Source: Oribacterium sp. WCC10
Lineage (GTDB): Bacteria; Bacillota; Clostridia; Lachnospirales; Lachnospiraceae
Reading direction: 5' to 3'
DNA length: 64,000 bases
Assembly: GCF_900113415.1 (NCBI RefSeq)
Contig: NZ_FOPH01000012.1
Location: 1 to 64,000, forward strand
In this document: piece after piece, positions 36,331-44,442 of the stretch
Layout: the number at the start of each line of letters is the position of its first letter
Numbering within the stretch: position 1 is the first letter of the stretch
Notes under the pieces: generated by a model
Database searches by the model: none
The model's input: the letters and a program-made list of their open reading frames with translations, nothing else
Told to the model about the DNA's origin: nothing
Made by a program: the position numbers and the translations under genes

Positions 36331-36460
36331 AAGTTTTGCATCAGCAAAACTCCGACCGACATGGCAGTTTTTCAGAAGGATAAACTGTTTTGCAAAGCAA
36401 AATCAGGTGAAGGCCGACCAAAGGCCGAACCTGACCTGCGGAGCGCCGTCGGGTACGGCC
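36331..36460 (+). repeat. Multi-hairpin repeat, copy C (diverged)
   Basis: Same order of hairpins as A and B with about ten substitutions. Many fall in loops (TTTTGC-AAA-GCAAAA, GGCCgaccaaaGGCC); one breaks a pair in the second stem (GATAAACTG). At the 3' end, GCCGT-CGGGT-ACGGC forms a perfect stem that is imperfect in copy B. It ends just before the leader of the phosphoesterase gene, where GGGTATAATAG offers a -10. Confidence 0.85.
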
Positions 36461-36494
36461 GGGTATAATAGTTTGTGGAAAGGAAAATATAGTT

Positions 36495-37052
36495 ATGAAA
36501 TACTTCATAGCAAGTGACATACATGGTTCTGCATATTGGTGCAGAAAGACATTGGAAGCATTTGAAGAGAGTGGTGCGAAGAGAATGGTACTTCTCGGTG
36601 ACATACTCTATCATGGACCACGTAATGATCTTCCGAAAGACTATGCTCCGAAGGAAGTCATAGCTATGTTGAATCCTCTTAAGGACAGAATATGGGCGGT
36701 TCGTGGTAACTGTGAAGCGGAAGTTGACCAGATGGTTCTTGAATTTCCTGTACTTGCCGATTATGCAATTCTTGTATTGAATGGACATACAATTTTTGCG
36801 ACTCACGGGCATGTTTTCAATGAAGAGAAGCTTCCGCCGATAATGGAGGGGGATGTACTTCTTCATGGACACACTCATCTTCTCAAGGCTGAAAAGCTTG
36901 AAAAAGACGGTAAGAACTTTTACCACCTGAATCCGGGAAGTACGTCTATACCAAAGGGTGGTAATCCAAACACATATGCTATACTTGATGGCGATGTGTT
37001 TAGTGTTTATGACTTTGATGGAAATATTGTTAAGTCTATTGAACTCGGCTGA
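36495..37052 (+). CDS. YfcE/MJ0936-type metallophosphoesterase
   Basis: A 185-residue calcineurin-like phosphodiesterase. All metal-binding motifs are present: SDIHGS (about 4-9), GDILYHGPRND, GNCEAE in the GN[HC] position, THGHVF, and HGHTH near residue 130, followed by LNPGSTSIPKGGNP. The length fits the YfcE group, which hydrolyses artificial phosphodiesters; the in vivo substrate is unknown. Its transcript probably starts in or just after the repeat copies B/C. AAAGGAAAA precedes the ATG. Confidence 0.9.
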   Translation: MKYFIASDIHGSAYWCRKTLEAFEESGAKRMVLLGDILYHGPRNDLPKDYAPKEVIAMLNPLKDRIWAVRGNCEAEVDQMVLEFPVLADYAILVLNGHTIFATHGHVFNEEKLPPIMEGDVLLHGHTHLLKAEKLEKDGKNFYHLNPGSTSIPKGGNPNTYAILDGDVFSVYDFDGNIVKSIELG

Positions 37053-37119
37053 CTTTAATATGATTTGAATCAATTTTTTAGACAGAGTTTTGGAAAAAAA
37101 CAGACGTCAGGGTTAAATG

Positions 37120-37158
37120 AAAAAGGATGCACAGTGCGTGATACACTGGCATCCTTTT
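37120..37158. terminator. Bidirectional terminator between convergent genes
   Basis: AAAAAGGATGC and GCATCCTTTTT, with an inner CAGTG/CACTG stem. A-tract and T-tract lie on both sides, serving the phosphoesterase (+) and the alcohol dehydrogenase (-). Confidence 0.9.
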
Positions 37159-37172
37159 TGATATCTGAATAA

Positions 37173-38324
37173 TTATTTCACCATCAGCATACGGAACATA
37201 TCCATAACCTGTTCCTTTGTAGCTTCTCTCGGGTTGCCCGGATAGCATGCATCATTAAGCGCATCTTCGGCAATCTGAGGAAGATCCTCTTCTGTAATCT
37301 TGTCGAGAGTCTTGGGGATACCTACATCCTCTGAAAGCTTCTTTACAGCGTCGATAGCTGCCTTCTGGTATTCTTCTTTGGACATTTCATCGACTCCCTT
37401 TACGCCCATAGCACGAGCGATCTCTTTAAGGCGCTCACCGGTGAAATCCTTATTGAATTCCATCGAGATAGGCAGAAGCATTGCGCATGCTACGCCGTGA
37501 GGTGTGTCGTAGTGTGCTGAAAGTGTATGAGCCATAGCATGGTCGATTCCTAGACCTACATTAGAGAAACCCATGCCTGCAATATACTGGCCGAGAGCCA
37601 TGCCTTCACGTCCTTCCGGCTCATTATTTACAGCCTGTCTAAGGTGCTTTGATATGAGCTTGATAGCCTCAAGATGGAACATATCCGAAAGTTCCCATGC
37701 ACCTCTTGTTGTATATCCTTCGATAGCATGTGTAAGAGCATCCATACCGGTAGCTGCTGTAAGTCCCTTAGGCATCGATGACATCATATCAGGATCAACA
37801 ACTGCATACTTAGGTATATCATGAACATCTACACATACGAACTTACGAACTTTCTCAACATCTGTGATGACATAGTTGATTGTAACTTCAGCTGCAGTTC
37901 CTGCTGTTGTAGGAACTGCGATGGTAGGTACTGCATTATTTTTGGTAGGTGAAACGCCTTCAAGTGATCTTACATCTTCAAATTCAGGATTGTTAATGAT
38001 AATGCCTACAGCCTTTGCTGTGTCCATAGATGAACCACCACCGATGGTAATGATTGAATCGCATCCTGCAGCCTTATAAGCCTTTACTCCATCCTTAACG
38101 TTCTGAATAGTAGGATTCGGCTTGATCTCTGAATAAAGTATATATTCGATTCCCTCTTTATCAAGAAGGTCAGTAACCTTTCCTGTTACTCCAAACTTTA
38201 CAAGATCAGGATCTGAACATACGAAAACCTTCTTGAAGCCTTCATTCTTAGCTATTCCCGGAATCTCGTTAATAGCTCCCTTTCCATGATACGATACTGT
38301 GTTAAGTACAAATCTGTTAGCCAT
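37173..38324 (-). CDS. Iron-containing alcohol dehydrogenase, FucO (lactaldehyde reductase) like
   Basis: A 383-residue group III alcohol dehydrogenase. The NAD-binding GGGSSMDTAKA (about 95-105) and the metal ligands in D-x3-H (DALTHAIEGY), DHAMAHTLSAHYDTPHG are visible; these resemble FucO-type 1,2-propanediol oxidoreductases. AAAGGAG precedes the start on the minus strand. Its promoter overlaps a near-perfect Rex operator, so it should be derepressed at high NADH/NAD, in line with an NADH-disposing fermentative role such as reducing lactaldehyde or another aldehyde. No fucose or rhamnose genes are adjacent, so the substrate remains open. Confidence 0.92.
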   Translation of the reverse strand: MANRFVLNTVSYHGKGAINEIPGIAKNEGFKKVFVCSDPDLVKFGVTGKVTDLLDKEGIEYILYSEIKPNPTIQNVKDGVKAYKAAGCDSIITIGGGSSMDTAKAVGIIINNPEFEDVRSLEGVSPTKNNAVPTIAVPTTAGTAAEVTINYVITDVEKVRKFVCVDVHDIPKYAVVDPDMMSSMPKGLTAATGMDALTHAIEGYTTRGAWELSDMFHLEAIKLISKHLRQAVNNEPEGREGMALGQYIAGMGFSNVGLGIDHAMAHTLSAHYDTPHGVACAMLLPISMEFNKDFTGERLKEIARAMGVKGVDEMSKEEYQKAAIDAVKKLSEDVGIPKTLDKITEEDLPQIAEDALNDACYPGNPREATKEQVMDMFRMLMVK

Positions 38325-38396
38325 AATTACATCTCCTTTTTAAAATAATAACAGCCTTACTTTTTTGATTTTCCGAAAGGCTGACTCGTTCAATAT

Positions 38397-38414
38397 TTGT
38401 TAAGTAATTAACAT
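38397..38414. promoter_or_regulatory. Rex operator
   Basis: TTGTTAAGTAATTAACAT matches the clostridial Rex consensus TTGTTAANNNNTTAACAA at all but the last base. It lies just downstream of the predicted transcription start of the divergent alcohol dehydrogenase, where Rex would block elongation or initiation. Confidence 0.85.
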
Positions 38415-38428
38415 TCGACGCTGTATTT

Positions 38429-38457
38429 ATGATAGCAAAACAGAAAATATTTATCAA
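38429..38457 (-). promoter_or_regulatory. Promoter of the alcohol dehydrogenase
   Basis: On the minus strand TTGATA (38457-38452) and TATCAT (38434-38429) are 17 bp apart. The rest of the 383-bp divergent gap (to 38707) has no ORF; no lysine riboswitch was recognised ahead of the aspartate kinase gene. Confidence 0.6.
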
Positions 38458-38707
38458 TTAAACACTAAAATACAGCAATAAATTATAGTTTTTTGTGTAA
38501 TATATTTAAAATTGCTCTTTGGAGTTTAATGCAGAATTACGGATAAAGATTTAGTGCATCATACCACAGGTCAACTTGAGCACTTGTACACTTTTACACT
38601 TTGCAACAATAAAACAGCTTTCATCAGGCATAATCTTAGAGTAAAATGAAACTCAGTGCTTTTTTCTATTATCGAAGAAAAGTGTTTTATAGGAAGCGGG
38701 TATACTT

Positions 38708-40039
38708 ATGAGAACAGTTGTTGCAAAATTCGGTGGAACATCTTTGGCAGATGCCGGTCAGTTTAAAAAAATAAAAGATATAATATCTAAAGATCCAGAC
38801 AGAAAATTTATTGTTGCATCAGCTCCGGGAAAACGTTTTCCCGAAGATGTAAAGGTGACTGATATGCTTTTGAAGTGCTATCATCATGCAAAAAATGATG
38901 AAGATTATGAACAGGATATATGTGAAATACAAAAACGCTTTCAGGAAATCATAGATGAACTGCACATTGATTTCACATTGGATGAAGAAATAGATACTAT
39001 CAGAAAACATTTGTCTGAAAATCCCGACAGTCAGTATATGGCAAGTCGGGGAGAGTATTTGAACTCGCAGTTACTTGCAGCCTTTCTTGGTTTTACATTT
39101 GTTGACCCGGCCTGGTGTGTCTGTTTTAATGAAGACGGAACTTTGGACAGCAACATGACAAGGCGTGCAATGGGAGCTGCGCTTAGACCACTGAAGAAGG
39201 CTGTAGTTGCAGGATTTTACGGAGCTGATTCTGACGGCAGAATTCATACATTTTCAAGAGGCGGTTCTGATGTTACCGGAAGTCTTGTGGCAAGCGCCAT
39301 ACAGGCTGACCTGTACGAAAACTGGACCGATGTTTCAGGTCTTCTTGCTGCTGATCCACGTATTGTTGATTCTCCAAAATCCGTGGAGTATCTAAGTTAC
39401 CGCGAGCTTAGAACACTTTCCTATATGGGTGCATCAGTGCTTCATACAGATGCTGTTTTACCTGCATCTGATCTCGGTATCCCCATTAATATCAGAAACA
39501 CAAACAGTCCTGATGATCATGGCACAATTATCGTTCGTAAACTGCCCGAAGGAAAGGTGAAGCATCCTGTAGTAGGAGTTGCCGGTCGTCTCGGTATGTC
39601 GGTTATTCAGGTAGAAAAGGTTATGGTCAGTGACGGTTCAGGTTTCAGTGCTATAATGCTGGATATTCTCAGAGAACGTAAACTGCCTTTTGAACAGTGT
39701 CTCACAGGAATCGATACAATTACTCTTGTCATCAGAAGTGACCTTTTGAATCCTTGCAAGGATGAACTTCTGACAGAGATTAAATCAAAGCTCAGTCCTG
39801 ATTATCTTGGCATAAAAGAAAATCTAAGCATGATTGCTGTTGTGGGCGAAAGAGGAACAGAGTCCAGCGATGCCAATGTCAAAGTACTTCATGCTATTGA
39901 TAATGCCGGCATTGAGATCAGCACCATAAATCAAGGCGCCGGTAAACTCAATCTTCTTATAGGCGTTCCTGAAGAAAGATACAAGGATGCCATCATAGCA
40001 ATCTACGAATCCATAGACAGTTCACTTAATGAAGTCTGA
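38708..40039 (+). CDS. Aspartate kinase
   Basis: A 443-residue monofunctional aspartokinase, the first step from aspartate to lysine, threonine and methionine. The N-terminal KFGGTSLADA, SRGGSDVTGSLVASAI (about 189-204) and the WTDVSGLLAADPRIV segment mark the catalytic domain. Two ACT domains occupy about 305-443 (VIQVEKVMVSDGSGF, then IAVVGERGTESSDANVKVLHAI) and should bind lysine or threonine. AGGAAGCGGG precedes the ATG. It is transcribed alone, with a strong terminator at 40186. It resembles the short clostridial type of about 440 residues. Confidence 0.93.
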   Translation: MRTVVAKFGGTSLADAGQFKKIKDIISKDPDRKFIVASAPGKRFPEDVKVTDMLLKCYHHAKNDEDYEQDICEIQKRFQEIIDELHIDFTLDEEIDTIRKHLSENPDSQYMASRGEYLNSQLLAAFLGFTFVDPAWCVCFNEDGTLDSNMTRRAMGAALRPLKKAVVAGFYGADSDGRIHTFSRGGSDVTGSLVASAIQADLYENWTDVSGLLAADPRIVDSPKSVEYLSYRELRTLSYMGASVLHTDAVLPASDLGIPINIRNTNSPDDHGTIIVRKLPEGKVKHPVVGVAGRLGMSVIQVEKVMVSDGSGFSAIMLDILRERKLPFEQCLTGIDTITLVIRSDLLNPCKDELLTEIKSKLSPDYLGIKENLSMIAVVGERGTESSDANVKVLHAIDNAGIEISTINQGAGKLNLLIGVPEERYKDAIIAIYESIDSSLNEV

Positions 40040-40185
40040 TGCTGTTTCGAGACAGGTTGATGGTGAAATAAAATACGTATAAATTGATTATTATTTTTTC
40101 ATGAGGAAACTATGATTTGAGTCAGGCATTATCTTTAGTGATTCATGAATCAATAATGGAAAATTGATAAAGCAAAATAAATTTC

Positions 40186-40222
40186 AAGGTCCGAAGAGTT
40201 TTTTACCTCTTCGGACCTTTTT
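40186..40222 (+). terminator. Terminator of the aspartate kinase gene
   Basis: AAGGTCCGAAGAG with CTCTTCGGACCTT, a 13-bp perfect stem with an 8-nt loop, and T7. Confidence 0.95.
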
Positions 40223-40270
40223 TTGGTATCATATTACTATAGCGTTATTAATGTTAACGGGAGCAGTGGT

Positions 40271-40714
40271 ATGAATGTGAATGAAATAGATAAGAGAGAG
40301 TTCTGTGTTGATGCGGAAATATCAGAGCTGGATTCAGTGCTTGATTTTGTAAATGAATATCTTGAAGAACTCGGATGTTCCATGGGACTAACCATGAAGA
40401 TAGATGTTGCAGTTGAGGAGATTTTCGTTAACATTGCCCACTATGCCTACAAAAAGATAAATCCCGATTTGAAGGGGAATGCTTGGATATCTATATCGAA
40501 GAATGAGACTGGTGACAGGGTTCAGATAGGATTCAGAGATAAGGGTATAGCGTACAATCCACTGGAAAAGGAAGACCCTGATACTACTCTTGATGCGGAA
40601 GATCGTGAGATAGGAGGTCTTGGGATATTCATGGTGAAGAAATCCATGGATGATATTTTGTATGAAAGAACAGGGGATGAGAATTTTCTCATGCTGATAA
40701 AGAAGATAATATAA
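40271..40714 (+). CDS. RsbW/SpoIIAB-like serine kinase (HATPase_c domain)
   Basis: A 147-residue GHKL ATPase of the anti-sigma-factor kinase class. The N-box EEIFVNIAHYAY (about 51-62), G1-type DKGIAYNP and the G2-type GGLGIFMVKK (about 118-127) are clear. The ATG at 40271 follows GGGAG; the upstream TTG at 40223 would lie on the terminator. No partner sigma factor or STAS antagonist gene is adjacent, so the target is unknown; such single-domain proteins often act on a distant anti-anti-sigma factor. Confidence 0.85.
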   Translation: MNVNEIDKREFCVDAEISELDSVLDFVNEYLEELGCSMGLTMKIDVAVEEIFVNIAHYAYKKINPDLKGNAWISISKNETGDRVQIGFRDKGIAYNPLEKEDPDTTLDAEDREIGGLGIFMVKKSMDDILYERTGDENFLMLIKKII

Positions 40715-40792
40715 AGACTGGCGCGGCGAGTAAAGTAGTTGTTTATATATTCTGTTTGTGTACAACGGATGTGGATTATAGTCGTTTTTTGG

Positions 40793-40820
40793 GGAAGGGT
40801 TCATTTGACCCTTCCTTTTT
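40793..40820 (+). terminator. Terminator after the RsbW-like gene
   Basis: GGAAGGGT-N7-ACCCTTCC, then TTTTT. Confidence 0.9.
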
Positions 40821-41314
40821 GGCTGGTTCCTCAGACTGATGCATTATTTGTTTTGGTAAAAGTCTGATGATAGTTCAGATTCTTAGTTAATAGTTAACCT
40901 GACATACTTTAAAAATGTTTATATGGCTGGATATCTGAAGTGTGACTGGAACATGGAGTATTTAGTTATGAGAGTAACTGCAAAACGGGTATAAGAATAA
41001 TTATGTAAGTATGCAGTATATTTTTCATTTTGCAAAATATAATTGATTTCATCATAAACCTCTTGACCAATATACCCCGGGGTGGTATAAAGAATAAAAA
41101 ATAGGGTATAGGGGTATGTTGGTGAAGCGCTGACGGAAAGGGTTCCTGACGGTTTTTCAGTGTGAATCATCCAATTACCCGGAATACCCTTATATTGGGG
41201 GATACATTGTTTAAGTATTTCCTGTCTCAAAGATTTAGCCTGATGAAGACGCTATGATGATCATATTTAGTGATGACGTTTATGCCGCTTCATTTGGAAC
41301 ATCAAGGAGGTTAT
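40821..41314 (+). other. Intergenic region and leader ahead of copA
   Basis: It holds the copA promoter and CsoR operator (41063-41091) and then a leader of about 215 nt. In the leader, GGGTATAGGGGTAT (41104-41117) and ATACCC (41184-41189) are partly complementary and could pair or form a second metal-regulator site. The region 40821-41060 shows no ORF or element I can support. Confidence 0.5.
41063..41091 (+). promoter_or_regulatory. copA promoter with embedded CsoR operator
   Basis: TTGACC (41063-41068) and TATAAA (41086-41091) with a 17-bp spacer. The spacer contains ATACCCCGGGGTGGTAT, a C4/G4 dyad flanked by TA, the layout of CsoR operators. Copper-free CsoR (gene at 43898) bound here would cover the promoter. 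Confidence 0.75.
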
Positions 41315-43894
41315 ATGGAACAGTATATAGTGACAGGCATGAGCTGCGCCGCATGTCAGTCAAGAGTGGAGAAGGCGGCGAAGACAGTTCCCGGAGTAAA
41401 AGAGGCCAATGTTTCACTTCTTACAAACACTCTCATGGTTGAAGGTGATTGCAATGCAAGTGAGGTTATAAAGGCAGTTGAAGCTGCGGGATATGGTGCT
41501 TCAGTAAAAGGTGGTACAACGAAAGACGAAAAAAGCTTAGAAATTAGCGATAGTATGAACGCACAGGAGGAGGCGCTAAAGGATCATGAGTCTCCAAAGC
41601 TGAAAAAGCGTCTCTATCAGTCCGTGGGATTACTGCTTGTCCTTATGTATCTCTCCATGGGGCATAATATGGCAGGATTTCCTGTGCCGGTTTTCCTTGA
41701 AAATCCTGTATCGAATGCCATGACGCAGATGCTTATAGCTATTGTTGTTATGTATATAAACAGGAAATTTTTTACCGGAGGATTCAGAACGCTGCTTGAC
41801 GGATCGCCAAATATGGATGCTCTTATAGCACTCGGGTCATCCGCATCATTTGCATATTCGCTGGTGTCTCTTTACATAATGACAGATAAACTCGGACTTT
41901 CGGATATGAAGGCAGTTCATCATTTGAGTCACAATCTCTACTTCGAGACTGCTGCTATGATACCTACACTTATCACTGTCGGTAAGCTTCTTGAAGCGAT
42001 ATCCAAAGGACATACCACAGATGCTCTTAAAAGTCTTATGAAGCTTAGCCCAAAGACGGCAGTAATTTATAAAGACGGGAAGGAAACAGAGGTTCCTGTT
42101 TCAGATGTGAAGGTTGGAGACATTTTCGCAGTAAGACCCGGGGAAGCCATTCCGGTGGACGGTTTCATCGAGGAAGGTGATACGGCTGTTAATGAATCTG
42201 CCCTTACAGGAGAGTCCATTCCGGTAGATAAAACAGTGGGAGATATGGTCTCGGCTGCTACAATCAATCAATCCGGATTCATCAAGGCAAGGGCAACGAG
42301 AGTAGGAGAGGATACCACATTATCCCAGATTATACATATGGTGACGGATGCGGCGGCAACCAAGGCACCTATTGCAAGAATAGCAGATAAGGTGGCAGCT
42401 GTTTTTGTGCCGGCGGTCATTTTTGTGGCAGTTATGACATTATTTATATGGATATTTGCCGGAAAAGGCATTGAGTTCTCGATTCCGAGAGCGGTTGCCG
42501 TACTGGTGATATCATGTCCGTGTGCTTTGGGACTCGCAACTCCTGTTGCAATTATGGTCGGAAACGGTGTAGGTGCTAAGAACGGAATTCTGTATAAAAC
42601 AGCAGCGGCGCAGGAACAGGCAGGACGAATCGAGATAGTTGCTCTTGATAAAACAGGAACCATCACAGCAGGTGAGCCGAAGGTTACTGACATGGTACCG
42701 GCAGATGGAGTCAAGGAAGAAGAGCTGCTGTCTCTGGCCGCCAGCATTGAAGTAAAATCGGAACATCCATTGGCAAAGGCCATCATGAAGTATGCTGAAG
42801 AAAAGAAAGTAGAGCCTAAAGAGGTTACCGCCTTCCAGGCATTAACGGGAAACGGTGTAAAGGGTGTACTGTCCGGCTACGAGGTACTTGCGGGATCCGG
42901 CCGTTTCATGGATGATAATGTACCGGTTCCGGACTCGATGCTGGAAAACGCTTCTGCGTTGGCACATCAGGGGAAAACACCTCTGTTTTTTGCTGAGGCG
43001 GGAAGGCTGAAAGGAATCATTGCTGTGGCAGATACTATCAAGGCAGATTCTTCACAGGCTATAAAAGAGCTGAAGGGCATGGGAATCGAGGTTTACATGA
43101 TAACCGGCGATAATGAAAAGACCGCAGCAGCTATCGCTGAAGAAGCGGGCATTGACCACGTTATCGCAGGAGTGCTTCCCGACGGAAAGGAAGCGGTAAT
43201 CCGTGAACTTCAGAAGAAGGGGAAGGTCGCCATGGTTGGAGATGGAATCAATGATGCTCCGGCTCTCACGAGAGCGGATCTCGGTATTGCCATCGGTGCC
43301 GGAACGGATGTAGCCATTGACGCGGCAGATGTTGTCATTATGAAGTCAAGGCTTACAGATGTTGCAGCTGCCATCAGACTTGGTAGAGCAACCATCGGTA
43401 ATATACATGAGAATCTTTTCTGGGCATTTTTCTATAATGTTATCTGTATACCTCTTGCCGCAGGCTTTTATTCGGCTCTGTTTGGATGGGGATTTGAGAT
43501 GAATCCTATGGTAGGGGCTGCTGCCATGAGCATTTCCAGCTTCACTGTATGTATGAATGCTCTCAGACTGAATCTGATTGATGTCCATGACTCTAAGAGA
43601 GACAGAAAAATAAAGGTAAATACTTCTACTGTTGAATCAGCCGTAGAGGATAATATAACTAATACAAAGGAGAACAAAAAAATGACAAAGACAGTTAATA
43701 TCAAGGGTATGATGTGTGGACACTGCGAGGCTTCAGTCAAGAAGGCTCTTGAGGCTATCGACGGAATCGAGCTTGCTACAGTATCACATGATGCAGGAAC
43801 AGCTGTTATCGAGCTTACAAAGGAAGTGGCCGATGACGAAATCAGGAAGGCTGTAGAAGATCGCGATTTTGAATTTGTATCAATTGAGGGCTAA
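41315..43894 (+). CDS. copA: Copper-exporting P1B-type ATPase with fused C-terminal CopZ domain
   Basis: An 859-residue copper(I) pump. An N-terminal HMA domain has GMSCAACQ (about 9-16). The membrane part carries the transport motif C401-P402-C403 and the actuator TGES. The phosphorylation site is D445 in DKTGT, with HPLAKA and GDGINDAP further on. The ATPase core ends about residue 765 ([12 protein letters not shown]). A linker then leads to a second HMA domain (about 790-859: [16 protein letters not shown]801/C804). The ATG at 41315 follows AAGGAGG; the GTG at 41270 has no such site. AAAGGAG 9 bp before Met790 suggests internal initiation. Regulated by CsoR through the promoter at 41063; csoR follows after 3 bp. 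Confidence 0.95.
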   Translation: MEQYIVTGMSCAACQSRVEKAAKTVPGVKEANVSLLTNTLMVEGDCNASEVIKAVEAAGYGASVKGGTTKDEKSLEISDSMNAQEEALKDHESPKLKKRLYQSVGLLLVLMYLSMGHNMAGFPVPVFLENPVSNAMTQMLIAIVVMYINRKFFTGGFRTLLDGSPNMDALIALGSSASFAYSLVSLYIMTDKLGLSDMKAVHHLSHNLYFETAAMIPTLITVGKLLEAISKGHTTDALKSLMKLSPKTAVIYKDGKETEVPVSDVKVGDIFAVRPGEAIPVDGFIEEGDTAVNESALTGESIPVDKTVGDMVSAATINQSGFIKARATRVGEDTTLSQIIHMVTDAAATKAPIARIADKVAAVFVPAVIFVAVMTLFIWIFAGKGIEFSIPRAVAVLVISCPCALGLATPVAIMVGNGVGAKNGILYKTAAAQEQAGRIEIVALDKTGTITAGEPKVTDMVPADGVKEEELLSLAASIEVKSEHPLAKAIMKYAEEKKVEPKEVTAFQALTGNGVKGVLSGYEVLAGSGRFMDDNVPVPDSMLENASALAHQGKTPLFFAEAGRLKGIIAVADTIKADSSQAIKELKGMGIEVYMITGDNEKTAAAIAEEAGIDHVIAGVLPDGKEAVIRELQKKGKVAMVGDGINDAPALTRADLGIAIGAGTDVAIDAADVVIMKSRLTDVAAAIRLGRATIGNIHENLFWAFFYNVICIPLAAGFYSALFGWGFEMNPMVGAAAMSISSFTVCMNALRLNLIDVHDSKRDRKIKVNTSTVESAVEDNITNTKENKKMTKTVNIKGMMCGHCEASVKKALEAIDGIELATVSHDAGTAVIELTKEVADDEIRKAVEDRDFEFVSIEG
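43682..43894 (+). CDS. Possible internally initiated CopZ-like copper chaperone
   Basis: The in-frame ATG at 43682 within copA is preceded by AAAGGAG at 43666-43672, a spacing of 9 nt, as good as any true start in the window. The product would be a 70-residue HMA protein ([19 protein letters not shown]...), the size and motif of free CopZ. It would share its stop with copA. This looks like a former copZ gene fused to copA through loss of the copA stop, with the copZ start retained. Translation from this site is inferred. Confidence 0.6.
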   Translation: MTKTVNIKGMMCGHCEASVKKALEAIDGIELATVSHDAGTAVIELTKEVADDEIRKAVEDRDFEFVSIEG

Positions 43895-43897
43895 ACC

Positions 43898-44212
43898 ATG
43901 CCTGAATGTTGTCATATAGATGAGAACGGGCGTCATAAACATAAACCAAGAACTCCTGAACAGGTTAAGGCGCTTGTGAACAGGTTAAACCGGATAGAGG
44001 GTCAGATCTGCGGCATAAAAAAGATGATAGAAGATAACAGATATTGTCCTGATGTGCTTATGCAGGTAAGTTCGGTACAGGCATCACTCAATTCCTTCAA
44101 TAAGGAACTTCTTCAGACGCATATCAAATCCTGTGTTGTGGATGATATAAAAGCCGGTAATGAGGAAGCCGTTGATGAACTATGTGAACTATTGAAAAAG
44201 ACCATGAAGTGA
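43898..44212 (+). CDS. csoR: CsoR family copper-sensing repressor
   Basis: A 104-residue all-helical repressor. The copper ligands C50, H75 and C79 have the same 25/4 spacing as C36/H61/C65 of the M. tuberculosis protein. The family stretch LVNRLNRIEGQICGIKKMIEDNRYC is intact. The N-terminus has extra Cys/His residues (ECCHIDENGRHKHK) that might also bind metal. It lies 3 bp after copA and should repress the copA-csoR operon through the dyad at 41070. Confidence 0.94.
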   Translation: MPECCHIDENGRHKHKPRTPEQVKALVNRLNRIEGQICGIKKMIEDNRYCPDVLMQVSSVQASLNSFNKELLQTHIKSCVVDDIKAGNEEAVDELCELLKKTMK

Positions 44213-44218
44213 TTTACA

Positions 44219-44258
44219 GCAGTCGTTAGCACTCAAAGCTTACGACTGCTATATTTTT
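44219..44258 (+). terminator. Terminator of the copA-csoR operon
   Basis: GCAGTCGTTAGC-N7-GCTTACGACTGC (one mismatch), then TATATTTTTATATTTTG. Confidence 0.8.
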
Positions 44259-44442
44259 ATATTTTGTTTAGCTTTTTTCACATCTAATACACATTTAAAC
44301 AGTATATTTGCTATCATAAAAAGCAGAACATCAGACTAAGTATTATATCTTATGATTGAAATACAGAAAGCTGGGAGTTCTCGATAAACAAAATGGAGAT
44401 CCTTATGGATACATCGGGGATGCGTAGTAGAAAGGGCATGGT

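Noticed and set aside
36187-36468. 93-codon ORF across repeats B and C
   Set aside because: It lies within the repeat, the copies differ by amino-acid-changing substitutions only, and each repeat folds into fixed hairpins; it is treated as a non-coding repeat.
36372-37073. Minus-strand ORF of 233 codons over the phosphoesterase
   Set aside because: The plus-strand gene has all metallophosphoesterase motifs; the antisense reading has none.
38460-38707. Lysine riboswitch ahead of aspartate kinase
   Set aside because: None of the conserved lysine-riboswitch sequence blocks was seen; only weak hairpins are present.
40919-41230. Minus-strand ORF of 103 codons upstream of copA
   Set aside because: It covers the copA promoter and leader on the opposite strand, has no ribosome binding site or recognisable domain, and its composition looks like chance.
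42268-42786. Minus-strand ORF of 172 codons inside copA
   Set aside because: It is a shadow of the strongly supported copA frame; all domain motifs lie on the plus strand.
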